The position numbers were made by a program, and so were the translations under genes. From Marinobacter sp. S6332 (GTDB taxonomy: Bacteria; Pseudomonadota; Gammaproteobacteria; Pseudomonadales; Oleiphilaceae), in assembly GCF_023016045.1 (NCBI RefSeq), contig NZ_JALKAP010000001.1, positions 62,001 through 126,000 of the forward strand: 64,000 bases of DNA. The letters are read 5' to 3'. How positions within the stretch are numbered: the first letter of the stretch is position 1; every line of letters starts with the position of its first letter. Below are positions 36,712 to 44,993 of the stretch, in pieces. The notes beneath the pieces are model-generated. The model made no database searches and was not told the DNA's origin. It worked only from the letters and a program-made list of their open reading frames with translations.

Positions 36712-37731
36712 ATGACCCCCACCGTTAAAGTGTCGCTGGATGAAGTCCGTAACTTAAGCTATCGAATACTCATTCAGTCAGGCTATAACCGAGAACACAG
36801 CGAGGCCATCGCCGACATGCTGTATACCTGCCAACTGGATGACTGCCAATCGCACGGCGTATACCGATTGCTGAGCTGCCAAAGCACGATGCAGGCCGGC
36901 AAAATAAACGGGGCGGCGAAACCCAAAGTTAGCAGCGACGAGTCCGCCATCGTTAAGGTCGACGCTCAAGACGGCATGTCTCTGCTAGCGTTTAATTCCG
37001 GCCTTCCTTTGCTGGTTGAAAAATCCAAAAAGTATGGCCTGGCCGCGATGGCCATCAACCACTGCTTTCATTTCTCAGCACTTTGGCCAGAGGTCGAAAA
37101 ACTGTCTGCCCAAGGCTTAGTCGGCCTATCGATGGTCCCAAGTCATGCTTGGGTCGCGCCGGCCGGTGGCAAGCGAGGTGCGCTCGGCACAAACCCCATT
37201 GCGTTCTCTTGGCCGAGGCCGGGGCGCCACCCCTTTACCTTCGACTTTGCTACCAGTGCCTTTGCTCGAGGCGAAATCGAACTGTACCAACGCGCTCAAA
37301 AGCCCTTGCCGAACCACGTGGCGATCAACGCCGCCGGTCAGCCCACGACCGACCCAGATGAAGCATTGGAGGGCGCAATGCTCACATTTGGAGGTCACAA
37401 GGGGTCGGCTTTAGCGATTATGATTGAATTAATGGCAGGCCCGCTTATCAACGATCTAACCAGTCTTGGCAGCCTTGACTTTTCCGATCAGATACCAGGC
37501 GTTGCTCCTTACCACGGGCAAATTGTTTTGGCCTTTGATCCGGCACGCTTTGGTTACGACCCCGAAGACACAGACAACGACGCTGCCGAGCACCTGTTCA
37601 ATGAAATTGTCGACCAAGGCGCGCGACTACCCTCACAACGACGCTTCGCAGCACGCGCGACCAACCTCGCGCGTGGCTACGTAGAGATCCCTCAAGCTTT
37701 GTACGAGGACCTGAAGAGTCTTGAAGGCTGA
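36712..37731 (+). CDS. Ldh2/DpkA-family imino-acid reductase
   Basis: NAD(P)H-dependent oxidoreductase of the malate/ureidoglycolate dehydrogenase (Ldh2) superfamily, 339 residues. SHGVYRL supplies the catalytic His, and GALGTNPIAFSWPR, FATSAFARGEIE and FGGHKGSALAIMIE are the family segments. In hydroxyproline clusters this is usually a delta-1-pyrroline-2-carboxylate reductase that makes L-proline from the product of trans-3-hydroxyproline dehydration. No dehydratase gene is visible here, so its substrate is inferred from family and position. Its stop codon abuts that of the convergent oxidase gene with no base between. Confidence 0.82.
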   Translation: MTPTVKVSLDEVRNLSYRILIQSGYNREHSEAIADMLYTCQLDDCQSHGVYRLLSCQSTMQAGKINGAAKPKVSSDESAIVKVDAQDGMSLLAFNSGLPLLVEKSKKYGLAAMAINHCFHFSALWPEVEKLSAQGLVGLSMVPSHAWVAPAGGKRGALGTNPIAFSWPRPGRHPFTFDFATSAFARGEIELYQRAQKPLPNHVAINAAGQPTTDPDEALEGAMLTFGGHKGSALAIMIELMAGPLINDLTSLGSLDFSDQIPGVAPYHGQIVLAFDPARFGYDPEDTDNDAAEHLFNEIVDQGARLPSQRRFAARATNLARGYVEIPQALYEDLKSLEG

Positions 37732-38973
37732 TTAAACAAAGCGACTTGCTGCATAAGGCTTCATCGATATCGATGGAGCCTCACCACTAATTAAATCGCT
37801 AATCAATTCTGCGGTCGCCGCCGATTGAGTTAGGCCCAAATGCCCATGGCCAAACGCATAAAAAATATTAGGCGCCTTGGGAGAGCAGTCAATGATTGGC
37901 AGCGAATCAGGGAGAGATGGACGGAAACCCATCCATTGCTGGCCTCCACTCACCTTTAACTTAGGAATAAAAACCTGCGCCTTTTTCAGCAACGCTTCCG
38001 CCCGCTTGTAGTTCGGAGGTAAAGTCAGCCCGCCAAACTCAACTGCCCCTCCAACTCGTACGCCTTGAGCTACTTTAGATACCACGAAACCATGGTCCTG
38101 AAATGTCAGGTGTGTACGTAAATCCAGCTCATGATCCGGCAAGGTTGTGTTATACCCCCGCTCTGTCTCGAGCGGAAGCCGGTCCCCAACCGTCGCTGCC
38201 AAGCGGTGTGACCAGGCACCCGCACAGACCACCACATGATCACAAACCACGTCCCCGTCTTGACACTGAATACGAGCCCCGGACTCCGTACCTTCGAGGG
38301 ACTCGACCTGCCTTATATCAATGCGCCCCCCCGAGGCCAGAAAGCGCTCGGCCAGAAAGTCAGTCCAGGCTTTAGGATCCGTCGCATTCATCCAGTCTGG
38401 CGTGTAACCGGCATGGGTAAAGGACGAATCCAAACCGGGTTGAATGTCGGCAATCGCACCCGGCGATTCCAGCAACTCAAACCGAATGCCACGTTCACGG
38501 CGCAACTCCCAGGCTGGCAAACTGGCTTTATAAGAGGACTCACCCTGATAAAGTTGCAGCTGACCTTCGCGACGAATCATGTGTTCAGCTTTGTTATCTG
38601 CAATCTGGCGCTCCAGAGCTGCTTTGGCCAGAGCCATCAACTGGGTTTGCGCCTGCAACGAGGCCTCGTGTCGGTCAGGCCAACTGGCGCGCCAAAACCG
38701 AAACAACCAGGGTGCAATCTGAAGCGCATATTTGGGCGAAACTGACAACGGCCCTAAAGGATCCAGCAGCCACTTTGGTGCGTTGCGCATAATTCCAGGT
38801 GAAGCCAGCGGCAGCACATCGGTGAATGCAAACGCCCCGGCATTTCCTTGGGAGGCCTCAGACGCGACACCTTCACGATCCAGCACAGTGACCTGATGGC
38901 CTTGCTGAGATAGCTTGAGTGCGACACTAATTCCGACAATACCTGCACCAATAACGCAGATCTTTTTAGTCAC
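37732..38973 (-). CDS. FAD-dependent D-amino acid oxidase family, probable D-hydroxyproline dehydrogenase
   Basis: A 413-residue flavoprotein of the DadA/glycine oxidase family with the FAD motif VIGAGIVGISVALKLSQQG followed by DREG, and a C-terminal FAD segment (IFYAFGHGHLGLTQS). In this cluster it should oxidise cis-4-hydroxy-D-proline to delta-1-pyrroline-4-hydroxy-2-carboxylate, passing electrons to the respiratory chain. It is downstream of the epimerase gene (26 bp) and upstream of the deaminase step in the pathway. The family alone would allow other D-amino acids; the context makes the call. Confidence 0.87.
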   Translation of the reverse strand: MTKKICVIGAGIVGISVALKLSQQGHQVTVLDREGVASEASQGNAGAFAFTDVLPLASPGIMRNAPKWLLDPLGPLSVSPKYALQIAPWLFRFWRASWPDRHEASLQAQTQLMALAKAALERQIADNKAEHMIRREGQLQLYQGESSYKASLPAWELRRERGIRFELLESPGAIADIQPGLDSSFTHAGYTPDWMNATDPKAWTDFLAERFLASGGRIDIRQVESLEGTESGARIQCQDGDVVCDHVVVCAGAWSHRLAATVGDRLPLETERGYNTTLPDHELDLRTHLTFQDHGFVVSKVAQGVRVGGAVEFGGLTLPPNYKRAEALLKKAQVFIPKLKVSGGQQWMGFRPSLPDSLPIIDCSPKAPNIFYAFGHGHLGLTQSAATAELISDLISGEAPSISMKPYAASRFV

Positions 38974-38999
38974 CTAAACCTCCCGAAAAATAACAGGTC

Positions 39000-39926
39000 T
39001 TACCGAATGCCGCTAATAAAGGGGTCGCTTGGAGAGAACACCAATTCGCTTTTCGCCATCACATGCGCTTGACCTTTAATAGTGGGGCGAATTGTATTGT
39101 CGCCGTTTGATTGATACGACACTTGATAGTTGCTACCAATCACACTTTTGAAGGTTACGGTCTGGCGTTCCTCGACCTCTTGCTTGGCTGCCAAACACGC
39201 GATAAGTGCCGAACTGCCAGTGCCACACGGGGATCGGTCGTATTCGTTGTCCGGACACAAAACGAAATTCTGACTCCATGCCGAGCCATGGTTATTCTGG
39301 TCAACTAAAATCACGTGATCTACCGGCTGACCTTCGGGGCTTTGGATTAATGCGGCATGACAGGCTGATCGAATCGAAATGGCCAAGTCCGTTAGCGCGT
39401 CAATGTTGGTGGCTTCTACAGGAATAGGCGCAGGGGCGATAAAAAACCAGTTTCCACCGTACGCAAAATCGCCAGTTACCCAAGTCCCATCGTTCAGCTT
39501 AACCGCGACATCGGGTTTAACCAGCCGACTGTCTACGTTGGTCACTGACACAGTGTTGGCGTCGTGCAGCTCAACAGTAACAATGCCCACGGGTGTTTCA
39601 ATTTTATGAACACCCAAGCTTAAACGCCCCATGTCGGCCAAGGTGACCGCCAATCCGATGGTGCCATGACCGCACATGCCCAAAACAGCATCGACATCAA
39701 AATAGATCACGCCTGTGGTGCATTGTGGGTCAGTTGGGTTGACGAGTAATGCGGCTACCATGCCCGGTTGCCCTCGGGGCTCGCGCAGCACGGCATCGCA
39801 GAACGATTTATGATTGTCAGCCAGATCTTTCGCCTGCTGCTCCAGTGGGCCCTCACACAGTGAGGGCCCTCCGCTCACAATCACGCGGGTGGGCATACCA
39901 CCTGTATGACTATCAACTACATGCAC
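39000..39926 (-). CDS. 4-hydroxyproline 2-epimerase (proline racemase superfamily)
   Basis: Inverts trans-4-hydroxy-L-proline to cis-4-hydroxy-D-proline, the entry step. The two catalytic cysteines of an epimerase are both present, in GMCGHGTIG and SPCGTGSSA; a trans-3-hydroxyproline dehydratase would carry Thr at the second site. The N-terminal pattern VDSHTGGMPTRV is near the start. A GTG at 39926, overlapping the deaminase stop by eight bases, fits the family N-terminus best; an ATG at 39956 would add ten residues and a 40-base overlap. About 308 residues. Confidence 0.9.
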   Translation of the reverse strand: MHVVDSHTGGMPTRVIVSGGPSLCEGPLEQQAKDLADNHKSFCDAVLREPRGQPGMVAALLVNPTDPQCTTGVIYFDVDAVLGMCGHGTIGLAVTLADMGRLSLGVHKIETPVGIVTVELHDANTVSVTNVDSRLVKPDVAVKLNDGTWVTGDFAYGGNWFFIAPAPIPVEATNIDALTDLAISIRSACHAALIQSPEGQPVDHVILVDQNNHGSAWSQNFVLCPDNEYDRSPCGTGSSALIACLAAKQEVEERQTVTFKSVIGSNYQVSYQSNGDNTIRPTIKGQAHVMAKSELVFSPSDPFISGIR

Positions 39927-40876
39927 TGGTCGATCACTCCGCCTTGCTTTGACCAATCGGCAAACCAGTTCCGGAATAGCGTGTACTGTTGCTCACAGTA
40001 GCGGCGCTGAGCGGTGCTGAGTTCGTCCGTTTCGTTAAAGTGCAATCGGTACTCTTCTTCACCATTCAGAACCAACAGATACTTATAGTAGAGAACCAGA
40101 TCCGTTCCTTCGTCAAAAAGGGCCAACACATAGATAGCCTCCTCCAGCTCGAGTGCGCGAGCGCGGGCTTCTGCGTTGCCTTCACTGGCAAGACGGCATA
40201 AATCGGCCAACAACAGCGCTTCCTTGGGCAACGCAGTACCGATGCCTGTAATCGAGCCGGTGGCACCGGCATCAACAAAGCCTGTGTAAACTTCAGTATC
40301 CACACCCACCATCAAAGTCACATCATCATCCTGGCTGGTGATATATTCAGCCGCGTAACGTTGATCCGCTTTGCCTCCGAACTCTTTAAAACCAATCAAA
40401 TTCGGATGCTCGGAACGCAGTGCAAAAAAGAGATCAGCACGAGTCGCGAAGCCGTAGACCGGGCTATTGTAGATAATCGAGGGAACTGACGGAGCCGCGT
40501 TCAAAATGGCCTTAAAATGATTTTTTTGCGCAGCCACTGAAGTGGCACGCGACAGAACACGTGGAATTACCATCAAACCGGCGGCACCAACCTTCTGCGC
40601 ATGTGCAGCTAAGGCAACGGCCGATTTGGTGTTAATTGCACCGGTACCCACGATGGTTGGAATGCCAGCCTCAATCAAACGCTCAACACCTTCCATACGT
40701 TCAGCGTCGGTCAGTAAAGGCCAATCACCCATTGAACCGCAATAAACGACCGCCGACATGCCCGCTTCCATCATTTCCTTACCCTTTTTGACCAGCGCGT
40801 CAAAGTTAGGGGTTCGATCAGCGTTACAGGGCGTCATAAGCGCCGGCATGGTACCGGTGAAGATATTTGTAGACAT
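39917..40876 (-). CDS. DapA-family delta-1-pyrroline-4-hydroxy-2-carboxylate deaminase
   Basis: Class I aldolase-fold enzyme of the dihydrodipicolinate synthase family, 319 residues. The Schiff-base lysine is in LIGFKEFGG and the Tyr relay in IIYNSPVYG; GSMGDWPLLTDAER replaces the usual GTTGE loop, as in hydroxyproline deaminases. Predicted to convert delta-1-pyrroline-4-hydroxy-2-carboxylate to alpha-ketoglutarate semialdehyde plus ammonia. It is translationally coupled to the downstream epimerase gene and preceded by a candidate operator. Confidence 0.88.
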   Translation of the reverse strand: MSTNIFTGTMPALMTPCNADRTPNFDALVKKGKEMMEAGMSAVVYCGSMGDWPLLTDAERMEGVERLIEAGIPTIVGTGAINTKSAVALAAHAQKVGAAGLMVIPRVLSRATSVAAQKNHFKAILNAAPSVPSIIYNSPVYGFATRADLFFALRSEHPNLIGFKEFGGKADQRYAAEYITSQDDDVTLMVGVDTEVYTGFVDAGATGSITGIGTALPKEALLLADLCRLASEGNAEARARALELEEAIYVLALFDEGTDLVLYYKYLLVLNGEEEYRLHFNETDELSTAQRRYCEQQYTLFRNWFADWSKQGGVIDQCM

Positions 40877-40969
40877 AAAGAAACTCCTCCTCGTTAAGGT
40901 TCTGCCCGACTACCCTGAATCGGTCAGTTTTTATTGCACACAGCTCTTTTACAGATGCTTGGTGACACC

Positions 40970-41002
40970 ATACAACGATTGTATCCAAAATCCAATATAT
41001 CT
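40970..41002 (-). promoter_or_regulatory. Candidate GntR operator before the deaminase-epimerase-oxidase operon
   Basis: ATACAACGATTGTAT (40970-40984) is a perfect 6-3-6 palindrome. It is followed directly by TATCCAAAATCCAATATA, which contains both motifs shared by the other sites. It lies 94-126 bp upstream of the deaminase start. Confidence 0.6.
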
Positions 41003-41048
41003 TTAGGGGAATCGTTCAGCCCACTGGACCAGCGGGCCTGTTTAGGAA

Positions 41049-42338
41049 TTAGCCCATCAAAAATTCGGGCAACCACATCGACAAAGAGGGCACGAAGGTG
41101 GTTAACATCAAGGTCGGGAGCCACGCAAAAACAATAAAGACCAGTGTAGGCCACAACATTTTTGCAATAGGGGTATCGGTAATCTGTGAACCGAGATAGA
41201 GCAGTGGTGCTGTCGGCGGCGTAATGTTTGCCATGCCTAAGTTGACCGCAATCACTGCCGCGAAATGGATCGGATCCATCCCCACACTTTGCGCGATGGG
41301 TAACAAAATCGGGGTCGATAGCAATAAGCCAGAAATATCATCCATCAACATTCCGATCAAAATCATCACAACGTTAATCATCAACAAAATCACAATCGGG
41401 TTATCGGACACCGCGTAAACGAGGTTTTGGGCAATCTGTGGCGCACCCTGTGCGATCAAATTGTCGGAAACAATCAAAACCATAAAGATCATCAGCATGA
41501 CCACGCCAATCGTAATGCCTGACTTGTGCAGGCTCTCGGCCAAAGTTTTCCAAGTCAGGCCTTTATAGATATAGATAGCGATCGGGATCGCATAAACCAC
41601 CGCAACTCCAGCCGCCTCGGTCGGAGTCATGATGCCTCCGTAAATCCCTCCCAAAATAATTAGCGGCATCATTAAGGCTGGACCTGCAGCGCGCCCCTGA
41701 GCAATCAAGCCCGGCAAGAAAGGCCGAGGAAAGTCAGACAACTTAATGTCATCGTGGCGACGCAACAAAAACTGATTGACGATGATTAGCAAGGTCAACA
41801 AGATAAATGCAGGGATGACCGTTGACAAAAAACACTTAAGGACGTGCTGCTGAGCAATCCAGCCATACAAAATGTGGTTAGCGCTGGGTGGAATAAGCAG
41901 CCCCAGAGGGCTCGCCGACACCAGCAGCGCAGCGGATTTACCCTGTGGATAATTTGCCTTGCGCAAGTGAGGCATCATAATGCTGCCAATGCACATCAGC
42001 GTTGAATTGGCACTGCCGGCGATTGAACCAAACAAGCCACAAGCCATCACGGCCGCTGCACTTAACCCTCCCTTTAAATGGCCGACGAACATGGCCGACA
42101 ATGACACCAGAGGCGCGGCAATTTTGCCCCGCTCCATAATGCCACCCGCCAGCATGAACAAGGGTATGGCCAACAAGACCAACGAGCGCAAACCCGTTTC
42201 ACCGGTCGGCAAGTAACCTGAAATAGACTGGTCGCCGACCAACGCAATAAAAGCTAGAACCACACCAAACGAGACAAAAACGCTGACGCCAAGCAACAGC
42301 ATGAGACAAACAATGATTAGACTACCAATGATGATCAT
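41049..42338 (-). CDS. dctM: TRAP transporter large permease (DctM)
   Basis: The 429-residue, about 12-helix transport subunit of a tripartite ATP-independent periplasmic importer, which uses a sodium gradient. Family segments include GLRSLVLLAIPLFMLAGGIMERG, CGLFGSIAGSANSTLMCIGSIMMP and PPSANHILYGW. The start overlaps the end of the small subunit gene by four bases. It belongs to a three-gene unit (dctP, dctQ, dctM order of transcription), which by position should bring in hydroxyproline. Confidence 0.92.
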   Translation of the reverse strand: MIIIGSLIIVCLMLLLGVSVFVSFGVVLAFIALVGDQSISGYLPTGETGLRSLVLLAIPLFMLAGGIMERGKIAAPLVSLSAMFVGHLKGGLSAAAVMACGLFGSIAGSANSTLMCIGSIMMPHLRKANYPQGKSAALLVSASPLGLLIPPSANHILYGWIAQQHVLKCFLSTVIPAFILLTLLIIVNQFLLRRHDDIKLSDFPRPFLPGLIAQGRAAGPALMMPLIILGGIYGGIMTPTEAAGVAVVYAIPIAIYIYKGLTWKTLAESLHKSGITIGVVMLMIFMVLIVSDNLIAQGAPQIAQNLVYAVSDNPIVILLMINVVMILIGMLMDDISGLLLSTPILLPIAQSVGMDPIHFAAVIAVNLGMANITPPTAPLLYLGSQITDTPIAKMLWPTLVFIVFAWLPTLMLTTFVPSLSMWLPEFLMG

Positions 42339-42892
42339 CGGCTTGCTCCCTGTGCCAGTTCAGATTTTAAGGGCAAGCCCAACCCAATACGGATGTGGAC
42401 ATATAAGTGGGCTGCAGAAAACACAGCCATAAAACCAAAGGCAACCATAATGGCAATTCGCCATGACACAAACGGAATTCGTAGCGCCGAAGTTGCGCGC
42501 AAACGCGGGAAGGAGAAGTCGTCCGCCAACGACACAAAGCACGCGTACACGATAAATAAAATGACCATCAACTCGATCACCTGCACCAGCAGGTCACGTC
42601 GCCATAACCAGCGTTTGTCCTTGATGACCATGTCCAGAATGTCTGCGTTGATGTGCAGCTTGCGTTCGGACGCCAAGACGGCGCCCGCGAAGAATCCAAC
42701 CAAACTGATCGCAAGCAGCCATTCCTCGTAAGCGAACAGGTCGCCCCCAAAACCATAACGAATAATGACTACTAAACAGAAGGTCACGGCCATTAAGGCA
42801 CCCGAGAAAATCACGAAAACTTTCATGATCCAGAGCACCCATGTCAGCGGAAGACCGATAAATCGTGGCAGTTCGTCTGTGACTCGGACCAT
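42335..42892 (-). CDS. dctQ: TRAP transporter small permease (DctQ)
   Basis: A four-helix membrane subunit of about 185 residues that pairs with DctM. Recognised by VFVIFSGALMAVTFCLVVIIRYGF, then EEWLLAISLVGFFAGAVLASERKLHINADIL and the final two helices. The ATG at 42892 (AGG upstream) gives a normal N-terminus; an upstream ATG at 42937 adds 15 residues not typical of the family. Confidence 0.88.
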   Translation of the reverse strand: MVRVTDELPRFIGLPLTWVLWIMKVFVIFSGALMAVTFCLVVIIRYGFGGDLFAYEEWLLAISLVGFFAGAVLASERKLHINADILDMVIKDKRWLWRRDLLVQVIELMVILFIVYACFVSLADDFSFPRLRATSALRIPFVSWRIAIMVAFGFMAVFSAAHLYVHIRIGLGLPLKSELAQGASR

Positions 42893-42971
42893 AAGACACA
42901 CCTGCGGAGGTATTAGAGTGGATACAAGACCAAACAAAAAGACGGCACGAATGCCGCCTTTTGGGGGTTGA

Positions 42972-43973
42972 TTATTGTTGAACGGCTGTCAAAACCTGCT
43001 CAACCACATCTTTACCAACGGTGTCTTCAAGCATCGGCCAAACCTCGGCACGAACGTGCTCAGTCATGGCTTTTTGCTCTTCAGGATTGAGTTTTAAAAT
43101 GGTGTATCCACTATCCAAAAGCTTTTGTGTGAACTCAGCATCACTAGCCCGGTTAAACGCAAAGAAATCGGCAGAAGCACGAGACATGGCGTTTTGAATG
43201 ACTCTACGCTGTTCGTCATTTAACTTGTTCAAAGTGCGCTGTGAGCCATAGTAAAACGTCTGCTCGAGCAAAGCGTTGTACTCGATGAAATGGCTGCCCA
43301 CATCTGACTTAGCGAACATTGAGTAAGTCGCTGACTTTGTGCAGCAAATCGCACCGTCTACGATGCCTGACTGCAACGCCGGGAAAATTTCGCCCCATGA
43401 CATTGTGGTGGCACGATAGCCTAAGCTTTCAGCCGTCGACTTAACCGTGTTTGAAGACCAAACACGAATGTTCATGTCTTTGTCTTCGAAGTTACTCCAG
43501 TTCGCAGGCTCTTTAGTCGCAACAATGCCGACGAAACCTTCGGGGTTAGCGGCCATGACCTGAACCCCATATTCGTTAGCAATGCTCTGCAAAATTTGGT
43601 TGTAAGCCGAGTCCATATCTAACAGCACGTTTTCTAGATCGTCGAAATTACTGACCAAAAACGGCATATTTAGAAATTCAAGACGCGAATCCGTGTCTGA
43701 GTAAATGAAGGCTGACGCAAAATCGATATTGCCGCGCGCCACATCTTCAAATAAGGCCTCAGCAGAACCAAGCTGGCTAGATGGAAACACCGTCATGTCC
43801 AAACCGACGTTCGCTGCATTCACCTCTGCGGCGACCTGCTCCATCATTTTTGTGCCTTGATGATCAATCGGGAACACACCTGCGAACCGCAACTTGACGT
43901 CATCGGCAATAGCAGGAAATGCCAAGCTTGCAGCCATAGTACCGATTGCCAGTGTCTTTAGGATTGCTTTCAT
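42972..43973 (-). CDS. dctP: TRAP transporter solute-binding protein (DctP)
   Basis: Periplasmic ligand-binding subunit of 333 residues: signal peptide (LAIGTMAASLAFPAIA), then the DctP pattern LRFAGVFPIDHQGTKMMEQ, EALFEDVARGNIDFAS and the ligand arginine region DMNIRVWSSNTVKSTAESLG. First gene of the TRAP operon. Its upstream region has a candidate operator like those of the catabolic genes, which supports a hydroxyproline ligand; this is inference. Confidence 0.9.
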   Translation of the reverse strand: MKAILKTLAIGTMAASLAFPAIADDVKLRFAGVFPIDHQGTKMMEQVAAEVNAANVGLDMTVFPSSQLGSAEALFEDVARGNIDFASAFIYSDTDSRLEFLNMPFLVSNFDDLENVLLDMDSAYNQILQSIANEYGVQVMAANPEGFVGIVATKEPANWSNFEDKDMNIRVWSSNTVKSTAESLGYRATTMSWGEIFPALQSGIVDGAICCTKSATYSMFAKSDVGSHFIEYNALLEQTFYYGSQRTLNKLNDEQRRVIQNAMSRASADFFAFNRASDAEFTQKLLDSGYTILKLNPEEQKAMTEHVRAEVWPMLEDTVGKDVVEQVLTAVQQ

Positions 43974-44109
43974 TTTTGTTTTCTCCGGATTGTATTTTTT
44001 ATTTATCCAGGTCGAAACAGTGTTTCGGCCTCTGCAATACCCAACACCACCGAGTGGTCGTTGTTTCGACGCACCCTCATGGCTTTCTTCGACAGTCTAC
44101 ACCGATAAA

Positions 44110-44132
44110 ATATCCAAAATCCAACTTTGGAT
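44110..44132 (-). promoter_or_regulatory. Candidate GntR operator before the TRAP operon
   Basis: TATCCAAAATCCAA is shared with the site at 40970-41002. Overlapping it is ATCCAACTTTGGAT, a perfect 6-2-6 palindrome. It lies about 140 bp upstream of dctP. Confidence 0.5.
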
Positions 44133-44145
44133 GAAAAATACTGTA

Positions 44146-44480
44146 AACCAATGCTCGCGCGTAGTTTGCTTAGATAACTCGCCCCGACTTTTTGCGTAGC
44201 TCAAGCGACAACCAGTTTTCAGTGCTTTAGCCTACCCACGACCTCGCCCCCTCAGAATATCAATGCATGATTTGAGGACAGATTGGCTCGTAGTAGCGAT
44301 AGAGTGTCTTTAATAGGCTCGGAGCGCAGGAACCAAGCTCCTTTGGCTGATCGTTCATCAGCGGGAATCTTATTCTGTCGCTATGCGGATGACGGAATAC
44401 TGCATTGTTGAAGCGAGCGTGAGGCTCAGTGAACACTCACCCCCCAAAATCTGGTAACGCACGCTGTCCATTTTCGGATG
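44146..44480. other. Non-coding stretch at the right end of the island
   Basis: About 330 bp between the dctP promoter region and the tRNA remnant. No family-matching frame, RNA fold or integrase trace was recognised. It may hold decayed mobile-element sequence. Confidence 0.4.
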
Positions 44481-44600
44481 GTTTCCTTCGAAGGCAGGGG
44501 GCACACGCTCAAACCCTGTCAGGCGCGCCCTACTTTTCAAGTCCTTACGTGAAAGCGTAGGGCCTTTTTAATTTCCGGTGTCTAAAAAGTGCCTCTGGTG
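44481..44600 (+). repeat. Right copy of island-flanking repeat with decayed tRNA-Arg 3' half
   Basis: Positions 44481-44530 align with the anticodon arm, T arm and acceptor 3' strand of tRNA-Arg at 31701-31750 but with about a dozen substitutions; the CCA end reads CCC. The following hairpin (44541-44569) matches the tRNA terminator at all but a few positions. There is no 5' half, so this is not a functional tRNA. It is the expected signature of an attachment site formed by insertion at the tRNA 3' end. Confidence 0.75.
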
Positions 44601-44706
44601 TGTCCACGAATTTAAACTGTTTTTTTTGGTACGGTAATTATGACCTTTGCCTGATTGCACTTCTTGGCAGTGAGGACGCAGCAAAGATCTGATTTTTGGC
44701 TTGTAA

Positions 44707-44847
44707 TCAGAAGAATAAAGCCGGAGAAACTTTAAAGCGCTCTCCCAAAGCTTCCATGTGTTTGCGGGTGAGCCTCTTCCCTTCCGCTCCGTTGAGGATT
44801 TTGCTGACGTTGCCTTTTGAGCCCAACTCAGGCAAGTCTGCTACGCT
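44707..44847 (-). pseudogene. higA 3' fragment
   Basis: Forty-seven codons plus stop, almost identical at protein level to the end of the HigA at 32104-32523 (VADLPELGSKGNVSKILNG through SPALFF). The remaining N-terminal two thirds are absent, with the break near 44847. At DNA level the two diverge by several per cent, mostly at silent positions, so the fragment came from a related allele rather than a recent copy of the intact gene. Confidence 0.85.
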
Positions 44848-44993
44848 CAAGCGCACATGTAACCGCTCGATCGCCCTTTACTGCACCAGTACCACCCTGC
44901 GTCTAAACTACTATTGCATGCGCACCATCGCAGCGAGATGCTTTACAGCGAGACCAGCATTGCACACTCAATCCATCACACGAGGACCCAACA

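Noticed and set aside
39000..39926. Call as trans-3-hydroxyproline dehydratase
   Set aside because: The second active-site residue is Cys (SPCGTGSS), the epimerase form, not Thr.
44481..44530. Possible second tRNA-Arg
   Set aside because: Only the 3' half is present, with many substitutions and a CCC end; no acceptor 5' strand or D arm.
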